Positions 14,557 to 15,020 of a DNA stretch of 15,020 nt are shown one piece after another. Position numbers and translations under genes: made by a program. The stretch covers positions 1 to 15,020 of the forward strand of contig JAIRYY010000053.1 of NCBI GenBank assembly GCA_031267485.1. Direction: 5' to 3'. The notes beneath the pieces are model-generated. The model was not told the origin of the DNA. It made no database searches and saw only the letters and a program-made list of their open reading frames with translations. The number at the start of each line of letters is the position of its first letter. Within the stretch, counting starts at the first letter, position 1. Origin of the DNA: Tannerella sp. GTDB taxonomy: Bacteria; Bacteroidota; Bacteroidia; Bacteroidales; Tannerellaceae.

Positions 14557-14856
14557 ATGTCGTTAAGGTTTAGTAACTTTAATCATGATTCTATTGAAAT
14601 GCTGGAAATTGTAAATGATACTGTAGATTTGAGTATTATAAAGCTAATATCGGAAAACGAAAGAATGACATTAAACGAGATTGCAGAAAAAACGGGGAAA
14701 ACAAGAATTACGGTTATTCGCAGAATCGATAAACTCAAAATCAAGGGTATTATCGAGCGTTTTGATTCGGACAAAAACCGGTGGTTACCGGATAAAGTAA
14801 TAATCCCAAAATGTCCATTAGGAGAATTGTACGGTTGCACAGCAAGAATTTTCTAA
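14557..14856 (+). CDS. winged-helix DNA-binding fragment, probably a remnant
   Basis: A 99-residue frame whose core, about residues 24-70, is a winged helix. IIKLISENERMTLNEIAEKT is followed by a recognition helix TRITVIRRIDKLK and the wing GIIERFDSDKNRWLP. This arrangement is typical of the C-terminal domain of AlbA-domain (divergent AAA_4) ATP-binding or Fic-associated proteins, so I read it as the tail of a longer, mostly lost gene. That is an inference. The frame stays open upstream into the tRNA, so the start is uncertain; ATG at 14518 (inside the terminator) or 14599 are alternatives. The sequence is much more AT-rich than fucI/fucP, suggesting acquisition. The last residues (LGELYGCTARIF) do not look like a normal domain end and overlap inverted repeats next to an insertion sequence. 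Confidence 0.5.
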   Translation: MSLRFSNFNHDSIEMLEIVNDTVDLSIIKLISENERMTLNEIAEKTGKTRITVIRRIDKLKIKGIIERFDSDKNRWLPDKVIIPKCPLGELYGCTARIF

Positions 14857-14862
14857 TGGACA
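14812..14862. repeat. 10-bp perfect inverted repeat, wide loop
   Basis: TGTCCATTAG (14812-14821) and CTAATGGACA (14853-14862) are exact reverse complements, 31 nt apart. The right arm overlaps the arm of a second hairpin at 14848-14874, so both cannot form in the same RNA. Confidence 0.65.
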
Positions 14863-14874
14863 CTATTAGAAAAT
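14848..14874. repeat. 10-bp perfect inverted repeat spanning the winged-helix stop codon
   Basis: ATTTTCTAAT (14848-14857) and ATTAGAAAAT (14865-14874) pair perfectly around a 7-nt loop. The TAA stop of the winged-helix frame is inside the left arm. The stem is AT-rich and lacks a U tract, so it is a poor terminator; it may belong to the insertion-sequence boundary. Confidence 0.65.
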
Positions 14875-14923
14875 ACAGTTCATAATATATTGAGATAGAC
14901 GATAGTATATTCCATTAATTGTG

Positions 14924-14931
14924 TAAATTTG
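14924..14931 (+). promoter_or_regulatory. candidate -7 element for the transposase
   Basis: TAAATTTG matches TAnnTTTG 20 nt before the transposase ATG. No TTTG/TTG box is present at the right distance, compatible with the weak expression usual for transposases. Confidence 0.35.
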
Positions 14932-14951
14932 CTGTCCAAAAACAGGATATA

Positions 14952-15020
14952 ATGCAGAACACGGTAATAAAATTTGTAAACAGAGAGATCACGTCATGGG
15001 GCGGCGTTTCGATTTTGAAA
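14952..15020 (+). CDS. IS1380-family transposase, N-terminal part only
   Basis: The first 23 codons of a gene cut by the right window edge. The segment FVNREITSWGGVSILK resembles the N-terminal motif of IS1380-family (DDE_Tnp_1-like) transposases, in which an I-T-x-W/Y/F-G-G stretch followed by hydrophobic residues comes shortly after the start. The DDE catalytic residues lie beyond the window, so the family call rests on this motif, the AT-rich composition and the position beside a tRNA. ATG at 14952 is preceded by a candidate -7 element and an AT-rich leader. Another IS family or a non-transposase cannot be excluded. Confidence 0.55.
   Translation, partial: MQNTVIKFVNREITSWGGVSILK

Larger units (their letters stand above)
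14857..15020 (+). mobile_element. left part of an IS1380-like insertion sequence, boundary not determined
   Basis: The transposase reading frame starts at 14952 and runs off the right edge. The left terminus must lie somewhere between the winged-helix frame and that start; IS1380-type elements usually have a short leader before the gene. With the right end missing, the terminal inverted repeat and target duplication cannot be identified, and the start given is only an outer limit for the gap. The two inverted repeats at 14812-14874 may belong to it. Confidence 0.4.

Overview
The window comes from a Bacteroidota chromosome, most likely Bacteroidales with a fairly GC-rich genome. The evidence is the promoter architecture and the gene content. 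At least four start regions carry the Bacteroidota sigma signature (a TTTG or TTG box, 18-20 nt, then TAnnTTTG): punA, the nitroreductase, fucI and tRNA-Phe. Ribosome binding sites are not Shine-Dalgarno-like, and gene leaders are AT-rich. Genes from the left edge to about 5.6 kb and most of 6.8-14.3 kb are GC-rich. About 5.6-6.8 kb is less so, and everything after the tRNA (14.47 kb onward) is clearly AT-rich.

Layout. Plus strand, 109-3202: an aquaglyceroporin-type channel, then two tandem G3E (COG0523/CobW-like) P-loop GTPases with short gaps (37 and 24 nt). The second GTPase is a diverged duplicate that has lost the CxCC metal-binding motif. Minus strand, 3244-5607: purine nucleoside phosphorylase followed by a CrtI/CrtISO-like FAD oxidoreductase. 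Minus strand, 5754-6795: two unrecognised small proteins, one with two membrane helices and one with a possible signal peptide. Minus strand, 6841-9060: sn-glycerol-1-phosphate dehydrogenase and a NagD-type HAD phosphatase, 9 nt apart. Plus strand, 9291-10043: a nitroreductase. Minus strand, 10012-10947: an AraC-type regulator divergent from plus-strand fucI and fucP (11063-14267). Then come tRNA-Phe(GAA), its terminator, a winged-helix fragment and the first 23 codons of an IS1380-like transposase running off the right edge.

How the parts may work together. FucP imports L-fucose by proton symport and FucI isomerises it to L-fuculose; the divergent AraC protein is the natural candidate regulator. 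No fuculokinase or aldolase is present, so the pathway is completed elsewhere or the genes serve a related sugar. The dehydrogenase and HAD phosphatase could convert DHAP to glycerol-1-phosphate and then glycerol, which is an inference from gene pairing. The channel plus two G3E GTPases could be a small metal- or metalloid-related operon, also an inference.

The least ordinary features are the CxCC-less G3E paralogue with new C-terminal cysteines, a near-perfect long inverted repeat between fucI and fucP, two mutually exclusive hairpins at the end of the winged-helix fragment, and the tRNA/IS junction. I found no CRISPR array, no complete mobile element and no clear novel defence or biosynthetic system.
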